A stretch of DNA of 64,000 nt from Ensifer sp. IC4062 (GCF_020193575.1 NZ_JADYVD010000008.1:1-64000); one strand, 5' to 3'; positions 44,919 through 54,316 are shown, counted from the first letter of the stretch. Notes: generated from the sequence alone by a model not told the origin. Made by a program: numbers and translations.

Positions 44919-45730
44919 GCTGCCCTCCGTCCGAATATCTTTCCGAACAGGCCGCGCTTTTCGCCTGGAATGGTCATCGATACCGTTTCGCCGGCGAGGC
45001 GGCGGGCGGCATCGAGATAGGCGAGCGCCGGTGCGCTCCGGTTATCGGCGAGTGTGACCGGCGCGCCGAGGTTCGAGGCGCGCAGAACATCCGTGCTCTC
45101 CGGCACGATGCCGAGCAGCGGGATCGAGAGGATCTCGAGCACGTCATCGACCTTGAGCATGTCGCCCCGTTCTGCGCGGGCGGCGTCGTAGCGGGTGAGG
45201 AGCAGGTGCTTTTCCACCCGGTCGCCGCGTTCCGCCCTCTCCGTCTTGGAGTCGAGAAGGCCGATAATGCGATCCGAGTCGCGAACCGACGAGACTTCCG
45301 GGTTGGTGACGATGACGGCAACGTCAGCGTGGCGCATGGCGAGCGTGGCGCCGCGTTCGATCCCAGCCGGGCTGTCGCAGATGATCCAGTCGAAGTGTTT
45401 CTTCAACTCGGCCATCACCTTTTCGACGCCCTCGGGCGTCAGACTGTCCTTGTCGCGGGTCTGCGATGCCGGCAGCAGAAAGAGCGTTTCGAGCCGCTTG
45501 TCGCGGATCAGCGCCTGCGGCAGCTTGGCGTCGCCCTGTATGACATTGACCAGGTCATAAACGACTCGCCGCTCGGCTCCCATGACGAGATCGAGATTAC
45601 GCAGGCCGACGTCAAAATCGACGACCACCGTTTTCTCGTTTCTCTGCGCCAATGCCGCACCGAGTGCGGCGGTAGACGTCGTCTTGCCGACGCCGCCCTT
45701 ACCCGATGTAACCACGATTACTTTCGCCAT
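44915..45730 (-). CDS. minD: MinD septum site-determining ATPase
   Basis: The 271-residue protein starts [20 protein letters not shown] with the deviant Walker A of ParA/MinD proteins, followed by [20 protein letters not shown] and [12 protein letters not shown]; the C-terminal amphipathic helix ([10 protein letters not shown]) binds the membrane. ATG 45730, after GGAGTGC, is chosen over 45766, which would overlap minC. Recruits MinC to the poles with oscillation driven by MinE. Confidence 0.97.
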   Translation of the reverse strand: MAKVIVVTSGKGGVGKTTSTAALGAALAQRNEKTVVVDFDVGLRNLDLVMGAERRVVYDLVNVIQGDAKLPQALIRDKRLETLFLLPASQTRDKDSLTPEGVEKVMAELKKHFDWIICDSPAGIERGATLAMRHADVAVIVTNPEVSSVRDSDRIIGLLDSKTERAERGDRVEKHLLLTRYDAARAERGDMLKVDDVLEILSIPLLGIVPESTDVLRASNLGAPVTLADNRSAPALAYLDAARRLAGETVSMTIPGEKRGLFGKIFGRRAA

Positions 45731-45762
45731 CTTGCACTCCTGTTTCCCGGCCGGCAGCCGGC

Positions 45763-46509
45763 TCAATTAAGTCTCTCTGCCATGATTGAATCGCCCTCTA
45801 GCCAGAGCTGCACCGCCTGCCCACGAAGGTGTGGCGCCATGTCGTCGGCCGTCTTGTAGACGCCGTCGATTGCCAGCAATTCTGCTTCAAGCTTGCGGCA
45901 GAAGATGCGCGCCGAGGCATTACCCACGGATCCCGCCAGCGCCCGTCCCCGCAGCGTTCCGTAGATATGGACCGAACCACCCGCGATGATTTCCGCACCC
46001 GAGGCGACCGATCCGACGACGGTGACGTCGCCTTCGGGAAAGATCACCGATTGGCCAGAGCGGACGGGCTCCTTGATGATGACCGAAGGCATTGCCCTGA
46101 CCACCTGAACCTCGGGACGAGCGGCAGGTTCTGCCGGCTTGCCCTGACCGGTTTTGGCCTCGGTGGCCTCGGCCGACGGAACCTCGAAATCGGGGGCAGG
46201 CCGACCACCTTTCATGGCCGGAGGCATGCCCGGCTCGAACAGTGACGGACGCCCGCCTTCGATGCCCATGATGCGCACGTTGCGTTTCGCAAGCTCGCCG
46301 ATCAGCGCCTTCAGCTGCGCCCGATCGATCTCGATGTCTTCCACATCGAGGACGACCGGTCTCCCCAGGAAAAACCCCGCCGAACGCGAGGCCAAATCGT
46401 CGAGCCGGGAGAGCCATCCATCGAGTGGCAATTCCGGAGAAAGCACGAGCGCCAGGAATGAGCGGCCCTTGATACGGATCGAGCGAGTATCTGTTAGCAC
46501 TTTGATCAT
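45763..46509 (-). CDS. minC: MinC septum formation inhibitor
   Basis: The 248-residue protein has an N-terminal domain (LTDTRSIRIKGRSFLALVLS, about 1-95), a Pro/Ala/Glu-rich linker (about 96-140) and a C-terminal beta-helix that binds MinD (VIFPEGDVTVVGSVASGAEI, GGSVHIYGTLRGRALAG). First gene of the leftward min operon; a CtrA-type site lies 42 bases upstream. Confidence 0.95.
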   Translation of the reverse strand: MIKVLTDTRSIRIKGRSFLALVLSPELPLDGWLSRLDDLASRSAGFFLGRPVVLDVEDIEIDRAQLKALIGELAKRNVRIMGIEGGRPSLFEPGMPPAMKGGRPAPDFEVPSAEATEAKTGQGKPAEPAARPEVQVVRAMPSVIIKEPVRSGQSVIFPEGDVTVVGSVASGAEIIAGGSVHIYGTLRGRALAGSVGNASARIFCRKLEAELLAIDGVYKTADDMAPHLRGQAVQLWLEGDSIMAERLN

Positions 46510-46550
46510 CTACGTTAATTTTTGGTTGCTAAGATTTACGTGAACCGTGG

Positions 46551-46565
46551 TTAACAAATGGTTAA
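46551..46565. promoter_or_regulatory. CtrA-type binding site upstream of minC
   Basis: TTAACAAATGGTTAA is a perfect TTAA-N7-TTAA CtrA site, 42 bases upstream of minC. A second partial site (TTAATTTTTGGTTGC, 46515-46529) lies nearer the gene. In S. meliloti, CtrA is known to control the min genes, so the cell-cycle link is likely conserved. Confidence 0.8.
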
Positions 46566-47000
46566 TCGCGGCACCCTGCATGAAGCTGGAGAGCCGGATT
46601 TAGCGGCGGAAAAACGTGTGCCGAGACGTCACGGCACACCTTGGCGCGGCCCATGCGATGTCCTCAATTCGGGTTTGCGACTGCGCGACCACTGTTTCGC
46701 CCAAAGCTCGGATCGGTTCGAATCGCTACTTACGCCCGCGAGCGAATCGTTGTCATCGCCTCTGCCGTTCCTTTTCCGGCGGAAAGAGCTCATGTCGGGC
46801 GCGCCGTGCCCACAAAAAGCATCACGCGGAGTGCGGTCGTAGTTGAGAACCAGTCGAGCTCCATATACGGCTGGATGTGCGAAAGATGCGGCGAAACCCT
46901 ACAGTAGCAGACCGGCGATGCGTGCCCACGCTGTTGCGGAAAGCGGCAGCGAACGCCCCTTTGTATTGAGGGGTTGTCTTTGCAGCGCAGGCGATATCGC
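46566..47000. other. Non-coding gap between minC and phoC
   Basis: About 430 bases without a supportable gene: candidate frames (for example 46641-46907) lack ribosome sites and family similarity. I see no tRNA-like or obvious small-RNA fold, though this is the longest non-coding stretch in the right half and could carry one. Confidence 0.5.
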
Positions 47001-47012
47001 AGCGACTGTGCA

Positions 47013-47045
47013 CTGTTACACAAACTACAAGAAACTGACACTTGG
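47013..47045 (+). promoter_or_regulatory. PHO-box-like direct repeats upstream of phoC
   Basis: Eleven-base units CTGTTACACAA (47013-47023) and CTGACACTTGG (47035-47045) flank a degenerate middle unit, 70 bases before phoC. The 11-base periodicity and CTGTnAC/CTGACA cores resemble PhoB sites, expected because phoCDET of S. meliloti is PhoB-dependent. The match to CTGTCAT repeats is imperfect. Confidence 0.4.
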
Positions 47046-47115
47046 CGTTCACGAACCGCCGATATGGCAGGTGTCACACCGATGACCGGTCTCCCCGAAA
47101 GAGGAACTGCTGCCA

Positions 47116-47958
47116 ATGTTTCAGTTGAAGAATGTAACCCGCCGGTTCGGCACGAAAACAGCCGTCAGTTCGGTTACCTTCGACATCCCCCAGGGCCAGA
47201 TGGTCGGAGTCATCGGCCGCTCGGGTGCCGGCAAGTCGACGCTGCTGCGCATGATCAACCGTCTGGTCGATCTCTCGTCCGGCTCGATCGAATTCGGAGG
47301 CACGGAAGTCTCCTCACTCCGCGGCGCGGCGCTGCGCAACTGGCAGCGCGACTGCGCGATGATCTTTCAGCAGTTCAATCTCGTGCCGCGGCTCGATGTC
47401 CTGACCAACGTCCTGCTCGGCCGACTCAATCATCGCTCGACAGCGCTCAGCATCCTCAACATGTTCACCCGCGAAGAGCGGATCATGGCGATCGGGGCGC
47501 TCGAACGCCTCGGCATCGAGCAGACGGCATTGCAGCCGGCCGGCACGCTTTCCGGCGGCCAGCAGCAGCGCGTCGCGATCGCCCGCGCCCTGATGCAGCG
47601 GCCGAAGGTGCTCCTGGCCGACGAACCGATCGCCTCGCTTGACCCGCTCAACGCCAAGATCGTCATGGATGCGCTGCGCGACATCAACGAACGCGACGGC
47701 ATCACCGTCATCACGAACCTGCACACGCTCGACACCGCCCGGAACTATTGCGAACGGATCATCGGCATGGCGCATGGGCGCGTCGTCTTCGACGGACAAC
47801 CGAAGGACCTGACCGCCGCGGCCGTCGCCGAGATCTACGGCGCAGACACCACAATCGAAGAATCGATGACCTCGACAAGCATCAACATTCCCGCGGCACC
47901 ACCGCAGGAAAAAACCGCATCGGCTGGCCGCAAGCCGCTGGCACTGGCCGGTCTCTGA
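47116..47958 (+). CDS. phoC: PhoC/PhnC phosphate-phosphonate ABC importer ATPase
   Basis: The 280-residue protein has an NBD with [40 protein letters not shown] and [17 protein letters not shown], typical of PhnC. ATG 47116 follows AAGAGGAAC. It starts the operon phoC-phoD-phoE-phoT, matching the S. meliloti high-affinity phosphate/phosphonate system PhoCDET induced by phosphate limitation. The C-terminal 30 residues are extra. Confidence 0.93.
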   Translation: MFQLKNVTRRFGTKTAVSSVTFDIPQGQMVGVIGRSGAGKSTLLRMINRLVDLSSGSIEFGGTEVSSLRGAALRNWQRDCAMIFQQFNLVPRLDVLTNVLLGRLNHRSTALSILNMFTREERIMAIGALERLGIEQTALQPAGTLSGGQQQRVAIARALMQRPKVLLADEPIASLDPLNAKIVMDALRDINERDGITVITNLHTLDTARNYCERIIGMAHGRVVFDGQPKDLTAAAVAEIYGADTTIEESMTSTSINIPAAPPQEKTASAGRKPLALAGL

Positions 47959-48048
47959 CGACCCGCCACGATCGAGCGCCCGCGTGAAGGGCACCTCTTT
48001 GAAACCGATATCGATCCGGCAACGCCGGTAAAACGGGAGACGAACCTC

Positions 48049-48954
48049 ATGTTGAAGAAAGCTCTTTTGGGCGCTGTTGCGCTCCTCGCCCTCGCCGGCC
48101 AGGCTCAGGCCGAAGACCTCAAGGAATTCCGCATCGGCATCCTTGGCGGCGAGAACGAAGCCGACCGCCTGCGCAACTTCCAGTGCCTGGTCGACAAGCT
48201 CCCGGCCGCAATCGGCGTCGAAAAAGTCTCGCTGTTCCCGGCCGCCGACTATGACGGCGTCATCCAGGGCCTGCTCGGCGGTACGCTCGACTACGCCGAA
48301 CTCGGCGCTTCCGGCTATGCCAAGATCTACCTCGCCAAGGCGGATGCCGTCGAGCCGATCCTGACGACGGTCCAGACCGATGGTTCGACCGGCTACCATT
48401 CGATCATGGTTGCCCGCAAGGACTCCGGCATCACCAAGCTCGAAGACCTGAAGGGCAAGAAGCTCGGCTTCGCCGATCCGGACTCGACCTCCGGCTATCT
48501 CATCCCGCTCGTGACACTTCCGGAAGCGATCGGCGCACCGGTCAAGGAATTCTTCGGTGAAACCGGCTTCGGCGGCGGCCACGAGAATCTCGTTCTCGAA
48601 GTCGTCAAGGGCACGTTCGACGCCGGCACGACTTTCGGTTCGGGTATCGGCGAATTCAAGGACGGCTACACCTCAGGAAACCTGCGCAAGATGGTCGACA
48701 AGGGTATCGTCGACATGAACGACCTCGTCGAGCTCTGGAAGTCGCCGCTGATCCCGAACGGCCCGATCGTCGTGCGCACCTCGATGAACGACGACATGAA
48801 GGCGAAGTTCAAGCAGTTCATGATGGACCTGCCGAAGACCGATGCCGCCTGCTTCTCGGCCATCCAGGGCGGCGACTTCACGGGCTACACCGAAGTCAAT
48901 GCCGATTTCTACAAGCCGATCATCGACGCTCGCAAGGCAACGATCGGCGGCTGA
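48049..48954 (+). CDS. phoD: PhoD/PhnD phosphate-phosphonate-binding protein
   Basis: The 301-residue precursor has a signal peptide (MLKKALLGAVALLALAGQAQ) and the PhnD fold: EFRIGILGGENEADRLRNF, VIQGLLGGTLDYAELGASGY, and the phosphonate-contacting SDP-like loop in FADPDSTSGYLIP. Periplasmic receptor of the PhoCDET importer. Followed by a perfect 12-base hairpin (48986-49012) ahead of phoE. Confidence 0.93.
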   Translation: MLKKALLGAVALLALAGQAQAEDLKEFRIGILGGENEADRLRNFQCLVDKLPAAIGVEKVSLFPAADYDGVIQGLLGGTLDYAELGASGYAKIYLAKADAVEPILTTVQTDGSTGYHSIMVARKDSGITKLEDLKGKKLGFADPDSTSGYLIPLVTLPEAIGAPVKEFFGETGFGGGHENLVLEVVKGTFDAGTTFGSGIGEFKDGYTSGNLRKMVDKGIVDMNDLVELWKSPLIPNGPIVVRTSMNDDMKAKFKQFMMDLPKTDAACFSAIQGGDFTGYTEVNADFYKPIIDARKATIGG

Positions 48955-48985
48955 TCGCCAAGGCATCAGATATACGCTGGCCATG

Positions 48986-49075
48986 TTGCAGCGCCGCACA
49001 GCGGCGCTGCAATGAGTTTGAGCTGCTGCATGAGCTTATCCCTCCATCGAGTTCGACTTAGGAATCATGCACTAG
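48986..49075. repeat. Palindromic intergenic element with 12-bp hairpin after phoD
   Basis: TTGCAGCGCCGC-ACA-GCGGCGCTGCAA (48986-49012) is a perfect 12-base hairpin. A second nested palindrome follows: TGCATGA (49027-49033) with TCATGCA (49065-49071) around TCGAGTTCGA. The two-palindrome structure and the GGAATCATGCACTAG-like end resemble RIME-type intergenic elements of rhizobia. The first hairpin can also act as 3' protector for phoD mRNA. Confidence 0.6.
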
Positions 49076-49148
49076 CGGCCAGCGTCTGATTGTCTGGGAC
49101 TGCCACAAGCATCCATCTCAAGAGGCCGGCACGCGCCGGAAATCCCCC

Positions 49149-50111
49149 ATGGCCACTTCCGTGCTTTCCCGGCAGCTCAGCGAGAGCGGCGCTCTGGTGG
49201 AGCGTCACTGGCAGGAGCTCAATGCCCGCCGCCGCCTTTACACCTTCCTGGGTCTGGCGTTCCTCGTTCTGACGCTGTCCGCCTCGCTCTGGTTCGCGAA
49301 CGACTCGAATGCCGGCAAGTTCTTTGATCGCCTGCCGCATTTCTTTGATTTCGTCGGCGATCTGGTCCCGCGCGACGCCATGGAAATCGTTCGTGCCATG
49401 TTCGACCTGCCCTCGCCCTATGACGATGGCAGCTTCAAGTACAACTATCCAGACGGCCGGTTTTATCTCACCGACAGCCTCTACATCCCGGAATATTTTC
49501 ACAAGATGCTGGAGACATTAAATATCGCCATCTTCTCGACGGTGGTCGGCGTCTTCTTCGGCTTCATCCTCTCGTTTCTTGCCGCGCGCAATCTCATGCC
49601 CAATCCCTGGATCAGGGGTCCGGTGCGCCGCCTTATGGAGGTCCTGCGCGCCTTCCCCGAAGTGGTCATTGCCGGGTTCTTCCTGGCGATCCTCTCGCTT
49701 GGTCCGATACCCGCGATCGCGGCCGTGTCGATCCACACGATCGGCGCGCTTGGCAAATTGTTCTTCGAGGTCGTCGAGAACGCCGATATGAAGCCTGAGG
49801 AAGGCTTGCGCGCCGTCGGCGCCAACTGGATCGAGCGGGTCTGGTTCGGCATCGTTCCGCAGGTTCTCCCGAATTTCACCAGCTATTTCCTGCTTCGCCT
49901 CGAGATCAATGTACGCGCCTCGACGATCATCGGCGCCGTCGGCGGCGGCGGTATCGGCGAGTTGCTGCGCCTGTCGATCGGACAGGGTCACGAGGCAAAG
50001 ACCATCGCGATCGTGATCCTGTTGTTCGCGACAATCTTCGCCGTCGACCAGTTTTCCGCATGGCTCCGCCGCCGCCTTGTCGGCGATCAGGCCTTCCAGC
50101 TTGCCCAGTAG
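49149..50111 (+). CDS. phoE: PhoE/PhnE permease
   Basis: The 320-residue membrane protein has about six helices. The permease loop GLRAVGANWIERVWFGIVPQ is followed by IIGAVGGGGIGELLRL, the PhnE signature. Inner-membrane subunit paired with PhoT. Start ATG 49149 is poorly preceded by a ribosome site, possibly because the repeat element lies upstream. Confidence 0.92.
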   Translation: MATSVLSRQLSESGALVERHWQELNARRRLYTFLGLAFLVLTLSASLWFANDSNAGKFFDRLPHFFDFVGDLVPRDAMEIVRAMFDLPSPYDDGSFKYNYPDGRFYLTDSLYIPEYFHKMLETLNIAIFSTVVGVFFGFILSFLAARNLMPNPWIRGPVRRLMEVLRAFPEVVIAGFFLAILSLGPIPAIAAVSIHTIGALGKLFFEVVENADMKPEEGLRAVGANWIERVWFGIVPQVLPNFTSYFLLRLEINVRASTIIGAVGGGGIGELLRLSIGQGHEAKTIAIVILLFATIFAVDQFSAWLRRRLVGDQAFQLAQ

Positions 50112-50120
50112 GAGCGCACC

Positions 50121-51635
50121 ATGACCGCCTCGACCAAGCCGAGCCTCCTTGAAATGGAAGCAATCGCGGCACGCCACCCGCACCTGTTGCAGTCGTCTTC
50201 AAGAAAGAGGCTGAAAGCGGCACTGATCGGCATCGGCGTGCTGCTCTACATGGTTTTCAGCTGGTGGTTCTTTTCGATCGGCCACGTGCTTGCCAACGCC
50301 AATTGGGGCATCGCCGGCACCTATCTCGCCGACTGGGTCTCGTTTGAGGTCCGTCCGGAGATCGCGATCGCAACCGACGGCACGATGGCCGTCTCCTATG
50401 CACGCAGTTCGCCGCTCGGCCCCAATCCCAACCCCGATTGGGTCGCGCTCGAGAAGAAGACCGTGACCCGAACGATAGAGGCGCCGGCCGCTCCTCAGGC
50501 GTCGAAGCCGAAAGCAAGCTCGTCGTTCAATTTCATGGCGCCGAACGCTGCGCTCGGGGGTGCTCAGAGGGCTCAAGCACAAAACCGCGTCGAGACGCGC
50601 ACCGCCGAGGTCGTGGTTCGCGCACTCATTACCTACGACCGTTCGACAAATATCGAAATCGCCGACGGCTTGGTAAAAGCGACGCACGGCGGCGAGACGC
50701 TGACGATGACCGTCGACGGCGCCGATACGGTGACGCCGCAAGGTCCCCTGCCGCGCTGGGCCACGCAAAAGCGGCCGGGAGAAAAGATCACGCTCTCCTT
50801 CGGCTTGACGGGCTGGGCCGAGGTCGAGGGCGATGAGGTCTCGATCCGCAATCGTTTCTTCGGCTGGGCGAACTTTCTCTTCGACACCAACTCGCCGTTC
50901 TTCGGAAAGCCCTATGGCGAAGTGGCATCGCTGATCGTTTCCGGCGAGCGAATCGATCCGGCACGTTCCAACCTTTCGCTTGCCTGGAACAACATTCTCT
51001 ACAATGCGGAGTGGCAGCATCTCGACGTCTGGACCAAGCTGCTGCAGACGATCGTCATGGCGTTCGTCGGCACGCTCTTCGCATCGCTGATCGCCTTTCC
51101 GCTCTGCTTTCTCGCCGCGCGCAACATCACGCCCAGCCTTTTCGCCAACCAGCTCGCCAAGCGTTTCTTCGATTTCCTGAGATCGGTGGACATGTTCATC
51201 TGGGCGCTGTTCTTCACGCGCGCCTTCGGCCCAGGGCCGCTCGCCGGCATCTCGGCGATCTTCTTCACCGACACCGGCACGCTCGGCAAGCTCTACTCCG
51301 AAGCGCTTGAAAACATTGACGACAAGCAGCGCGAAGGCGTGAAATCCGTTGGCGCTACGCCGATCGCGGTACAGCGCTTCGGCGTGCTGCCGCAGGTACT
51401 CCCGGTCTTTGCCAGCCAGGCGCTCTACTTCTGGGAATCAAACACCCGCTCGGCGACGATCATTGGCGCCGTCGGCGCCGGCGGTATCGGGCTCAAATTG
51501 TGGGAGGCGATGCGCACCAACTCCGATTGGGAAAACGTCGCCTATATGGTGCTGCTGATCTTGATGGTTGTCTTCATTTTCGACAGCATCTCAAACGCGT
51601 GCCGCTCGCGGCTGATGGGACGCAAGGCGCATTAA
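50121..51635 (+). CDS. phoT: PhoT/PhnE-type permease with large periplasmic insert
   Basis: The 504-residue protein has one N-terminal helix (about 35-55), a long hydrophilic insert of about 240 residues, and then a PhnE-like membrane domain with GVKSVGATPIAVQRFGVLPQ and TIIGAVGAGGIGLKLWEA. It matches PhoT of S. meliloti, the larger of the two permeases. TAGGAG precedes ATG 50121; the gap to phoE is nine bases. The insert, with its AxxAAPQASKPKASSS low-complexity stretch, probably faces the periplasm. Confidence 0.92.
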   Translation: MTASTKPSLLEMEAIAARHPHLLQSSSRKRLKAALIGIGVLLYMVFSWWFFSIGHVLANANWGIAGTYLADWVSFEVRPEIAIATDGTMAVSYARSSPLGPNPNPDWVALEKKTVTRTIEAPAAPQASKPKASSSFNFMAPNAALGGAQRAQAQNRVETRTAEVVVRALITYDRSTNIEIADGLVKATHGGETLTMTVDGADTVTPQGPLPRWATQKRPGEKITLSFGLTGWAEVEGDEVSIRNRFFGWANFLFDTNSPFFGKPYGEVASLIVSGERIDPARSNLSLAWNNILYNAEWQHLDVWTKLLQTIVMAFVGTLFASLIAFPLCFLAARNITPSLFANQLAKRFFDFLRSVDMFIWALFFTRAFGPGPLAGISAIFFTDTGTLGKLYSEALENIDDKQREGVKSVGATPIAVQRFGVLPQVLPVFASQALYFWESNTRSATIIGAVGAGGIGLKLWEAMRTNSDWENVAYMVLLILMVVFIFDSISNACRSRLMGRKAH

Positions 51636-51637
51636 AT

Positions 51638-51700
51638 TGGAGCGGGATGCGGATGGAAAACCGCACGCACTTTTCCTCATGCTGCACTGACCCGAATTGC
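51638..51700. repeat. RIME-like intergenic repeat after phoT
   Basis: The TTGGAGCGGGATGCGG start followed by GGAAAACCGC (GCGG/CCGC hairpin at 51649-51664) and CACTTTTCCTCATGCTGCAC is the familiar pattern of RIME-type elements scattered in Sinorhizobium intergenic DNA (recognised from memory). It lies within the 184-base gap before the DUF1045 gene. Confidence 0.5.
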
Positions 51701-51819
51701 GTTTCGCACCGAAGTCACCATGATGCACTAGAGTCATCATGATGTTGTCATGCAAATCGGCTAGCTGCGCATCGCACCCCGCGAACATCGACCCGCGGAC
51801 GATACAGAAAGTGAGACCC

Positions 51820-52527
51820 GTGCGTTATGCAATCTACTTCGCGGCGCCGGCCGATGACCGGCTAACGCAGACCGCAGCTCATTGGCTCGGCCGCGATGCC
51901 TTTGTCGACGGAGCACTGAGCTGGCCGGAAGTCCCGGCGCTCGGGCGCAAAAATCAGATGGCGTTGACGGCAGACCCGCGCCGATACGGCTTTCATGGAA
52001 CGCTGAAGGCGCCGTTTGAACTCGCGGAAGGCAAGAGCGAAGCGGACCTGCTGGCCGCATTCGACGAGTTCGCGGCGGAGATCGAAGCTTTCGAGGTGCC
52101 ACAGATCGTGTTGCACCAGATCGGCCCCTTTTTCGCGCTTGTCCCGGCCGAAGACTGCCCGCCTCTTAGAGGCCTGGCGGAACAGGCGGTTCGCCGTTTC
52201 GAGCCGTTCCGGGCGCCGCTGTCGGACGCCGATATCGCTCGCCGTAATCCGGAGAAGCTGACGCAGCGCCAGCGCGAATATCTTACGACATGGGGTTACC
52301 CTTACGTCTTTGAGGAATTTCAGTTCCACCTGACGCTGACGGGGCCGGTGCCAAAAGAGACGCAAACCGTAATGCGTGAGACGCTGACCAGCGCATTCGA
52401 GGAGTTCATTGGCAAACCGCTCGACATTTCGACCGTTGCACTTTTCGTCGAGACCCGTCGCGGCGCGCCGTTCACCGTCCATTCCCTACTGCCGCTTGGC
52501 GGCGCATCCGAACGAAAGATCGCATGA
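51820..52527 (+). CDS. DUF1045 phosphonate metabolism protein (2H phosphoesterase-like)
   Basis: The product is 235 residues from GTG 51820 (VRYAIYFAAPADDRLTQTAA); upstream in-frame starts at 51739 lie in spacer DNA. It has the two HxT-like motifs of the 2H phosphoesterase fold: GFHGTLKAPF and FQFHLTLTGPV. DUF1045 proteins accompany phn genes and are thought to act on 5-phosphoribosyl intermediates of phosphonate breakdown. One base separates it from phnM. Confidence 0.86.
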   Translation: MRYAIYFAAPADDRLTQTAAHWLGRDAFVDGALSWPEVPALGRKNQMALTADPRRYGFHGTLKAPFELAEGKSEADLLAAFDEFAAEIEAFEVPQIVLHQIGPFFALVPAEDCPPLRGLAEQAVRRFEPFRAPLSDADIARRNPEKLTQRQREYLTTWGYPYVFEEFQFHLTLTGPVPKETQTVMRETLTSAFEEFIGKPLDISTVALFVETRRGAPFTVHSLLPLGGASERKIA

Positions 52528-52528
52528 G

Positions 52529-53668
52529 ATGAGCAAAGAACAGGTTTTGAGCAACGCCCGCATCGTTCTGGAGGACAGGATCGTCAACGGTTCCGTCCTC
52601 ATCCGCGACGGCCGGATCGCCGATATTTCGGAGGGGGCAAGCAGCACGGGCGAGGATTTCGAAGGCGACTACCTGCTGCCCGGCCTGATCGAACTCCACA
52701 CCGATCACCTGGAAGCGCACTACTCGCCACGCCCGGGCGTGCGCTGGCTGAAGATCGCGGCGATCCAGGCCCACGATGCCCAAGTCGTCACCTCCGGCAT
52801 CACCACGGTCTTCGACTGCCTGCGTCTGGGTTCGGACGAAGACGGCGGCTTCCAGAAGGGCGAGATGCGCAGCATGGCCGACGCCTTGGCACAGGCCAAG
52901 GAGGAAGGCCGCCTGCGCGCCGACCACCTCATCCACCTGCGTTGTGAGGTTTCGACCTCCGACGTCCTCGATCATTACGAGGATTTTCAGGACGACCCGC
53001 AAGTCCGCCTCGTCTCGCTGATGGACCATGCGCCCGGGCAACGTCAGTTCCAGACGATGGATCAGTACACGCTTTACTATAAGACGAAGCGCGGTCTCTC
53101 GGACGAAGCGTTCGCCGAGTTTGTCGAGCGCCAGCAGGCGCTTTCCGCCAGATATGCCACGCCTCACCGCACGGCGCTGGCAAAGGCCTGCGCCGCGCGC
53201 GGCATCACCATTGCAAGCCATGACGACGCGACGGTAGAGCATGTCGAGGAATCGGTCGGTTATGGCATCCGTCTGGCGGAATTCCCGACGAGCTTCGAGG
53301 CGGCGGAAGCCTCGCATCGCGCCGGTTTGAGCGTGCTGATGGGCGCGCCGAATATCGTTCGCGGCAAGTCACATTCCGGCAACATCGCCGCCCGCGATCT
53401 CGCCGAGCGCGGCGTGCTCGACGTGCTTTCGTCCGATTATGTCCCTTTCAGCCTCATCCATGCGCCCTTCATTCTGGCTGACGAGGTCGAGGCGATCGGC
53501 CTTCCGCAAGCGATCGCCATGGTTACGGCGACGCCGGCACGCACCGTCGGTCTCGACGATCGCGGCCGGATTGCCGTCGGGCTGCGCGCCGATCTTGCGC
53601 GCGTCCACCGCCCGCAGGGAATTCCAGTTGTTCGCTCCGTCTGGCGCGACGGACGGCGTGTCGCATGA
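52529..53668 (+). CDS. phnM: PhnM alkylphosphonate utilisation metallohydrolase
   Basis: The 379-residue amidohydrolase-fold protein has GLIELHTDHLEAHYSPRPGV (metal site) and further ligands in HLRCEVSTSDVLDHYE, ASHDDATVEHVEE and LSSDYVPFSLIHAPF. In the C-P lyase pathway PhnM removes pyrophosphate from ribosyl-triphosphonate. It begins one base after the DUF1045 gene and overlaps phnN by four bases. The C-P lyase core (phnGHIJKL) is absent from the window. Confidence 0.93.
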   Translation: MSKEQVLSNARIVLEDRIVNGSVLIRDGRIADISEGASSTGEDFEGDYLLPGLIELHTDHLEAHYSPRPGVRWLKIAAIQAHDAQVVTSGITTVFDCLRLGSDEDGGFQKGEMRSMADALAQAKEEGRLRADHLIHLRCEVSTSDVLDHYEDFQDDPQVRLVSLMDHAPGQRQFQTMDQYTLYYKTKRGLSDEAFAEFVERQQALSARYATPHRTALAKACAARGITIASHDDATVEHVEESVGYGIRLAEFPTSFEAAEASHRAGLSVLMGAPNIVRGKSHSGNIAARDLAERGVLDVLSSDYVPFSLIHAPFILADEVEAIGLPQAIAMVTATPARTVGLDDRGRIAVGLRADLARVHRPQGIPVVRSVWRDGRRVA

Positions 53669-54252
53669 CCGCGATCGGACAGGGGCGTGGAACGCTCATC
53701 GTCGTCGTCGGCCCAAGCGGGGCAGGCAAGGACAGTGTCATGGGCTTTGCCGCGCGCCATTTCGCGTATCGCCCCGATATCCTTTTCGTCCGGCGTGTGA
53801 TCACGCGTCCATCCGACGCCGGCAGTGAAGTGCATGAAAGCGTCTCCACCGCGGAATTCGAGGACATGAGCCGAAGTGGTGCCTTCGCGGTTTCATGGCA
53901 GGCCCATGGTCTGAGCTACGGAATTCCGTTTGAGATCGCCGGCAAGGTCGCGACCGGCATGACGGCGATCGTCAACGGTAGCCGCGCCGCCCTTCCCGCA
54001 ATTCGCGAGGTCTTCGGCACCATCGCCGTCGCCCTCGTGACCGCCGACCCGGCGGTGCTGGCGAAGCGCCTTGCCGAACGCGGGCGCGAGAGCGAGGAGG
54101 ACGTATTGCGCCGGCTCACGCGGCAGACGGCCGACATCGTCGCCGGACCCGACGTGACGGTGATCGACAATAGCGGCAGGCTCGAGGTCGCCGGACAGCG
54201 CTTCGTCGCGCTCGTCGAGCGGCATTGCGCAGCGCTGCATCATCCGGCCTGA
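53665..54252 (+). CDS. phnN: PhnN ribose 1,5-bisphosphokinase
   Basis: The 195-residue guanylate-kinase-like protein has LIVVVGPSGAGKDSVMGFAA (P-loop) and FVRRVITRPSDAGSEVHE, the PhnN signature. It makes PRPP from ribose 1,5-bisphosphate at the end of phosphonate breakdown. Last gene of the operon, followed by a terminator. Confidence 0.92.
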   Translation: MTAIGQGRGTLIVVVGPSGAGKDSVMGFAARHFAYRPDILFVRRVITRPSDAGSEVHESVSTAEFEDMSRSGAFAVSWQAHGLSYGIPFEIAGKVATGMTAIVNGSRAALPAIREVFGTIAVALVTADPAVLAKRLAERGRESEEDVLRRLTRQTADIVAGPDVTVIDNSGRLEVAGQRFVALVERHCAALHHPA

Positions 54253-54287
54253 GCAAGAACGAAGGATCGCGAACGTTCACGAGAGAC

Positions 54288-54316
54288 TCTGGAACCCAAC
54301 AGTCCGGGCTTTTTTT
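54288..54316 (+). terminator. Rho-independent terminator after phnN
   Basis: A six-base G-U containing stem (TCTGGA 54288-54293 with TCCGGG 54303-54308) is followed by a run of seven T (54310-54316). It closes the phn operon. Confidence 0.6.

Noticed and set aside
46641-46907. 88-codon frame upstream of phoC
   Set aside because: No ribosome site, Cys/Arg/Pro composition of non-coding DNA, and it overlaps several equally long frames.
47314-48582. 422-codon frame on the minus strand
   Set aside because: Shadow of phoC and phoD.
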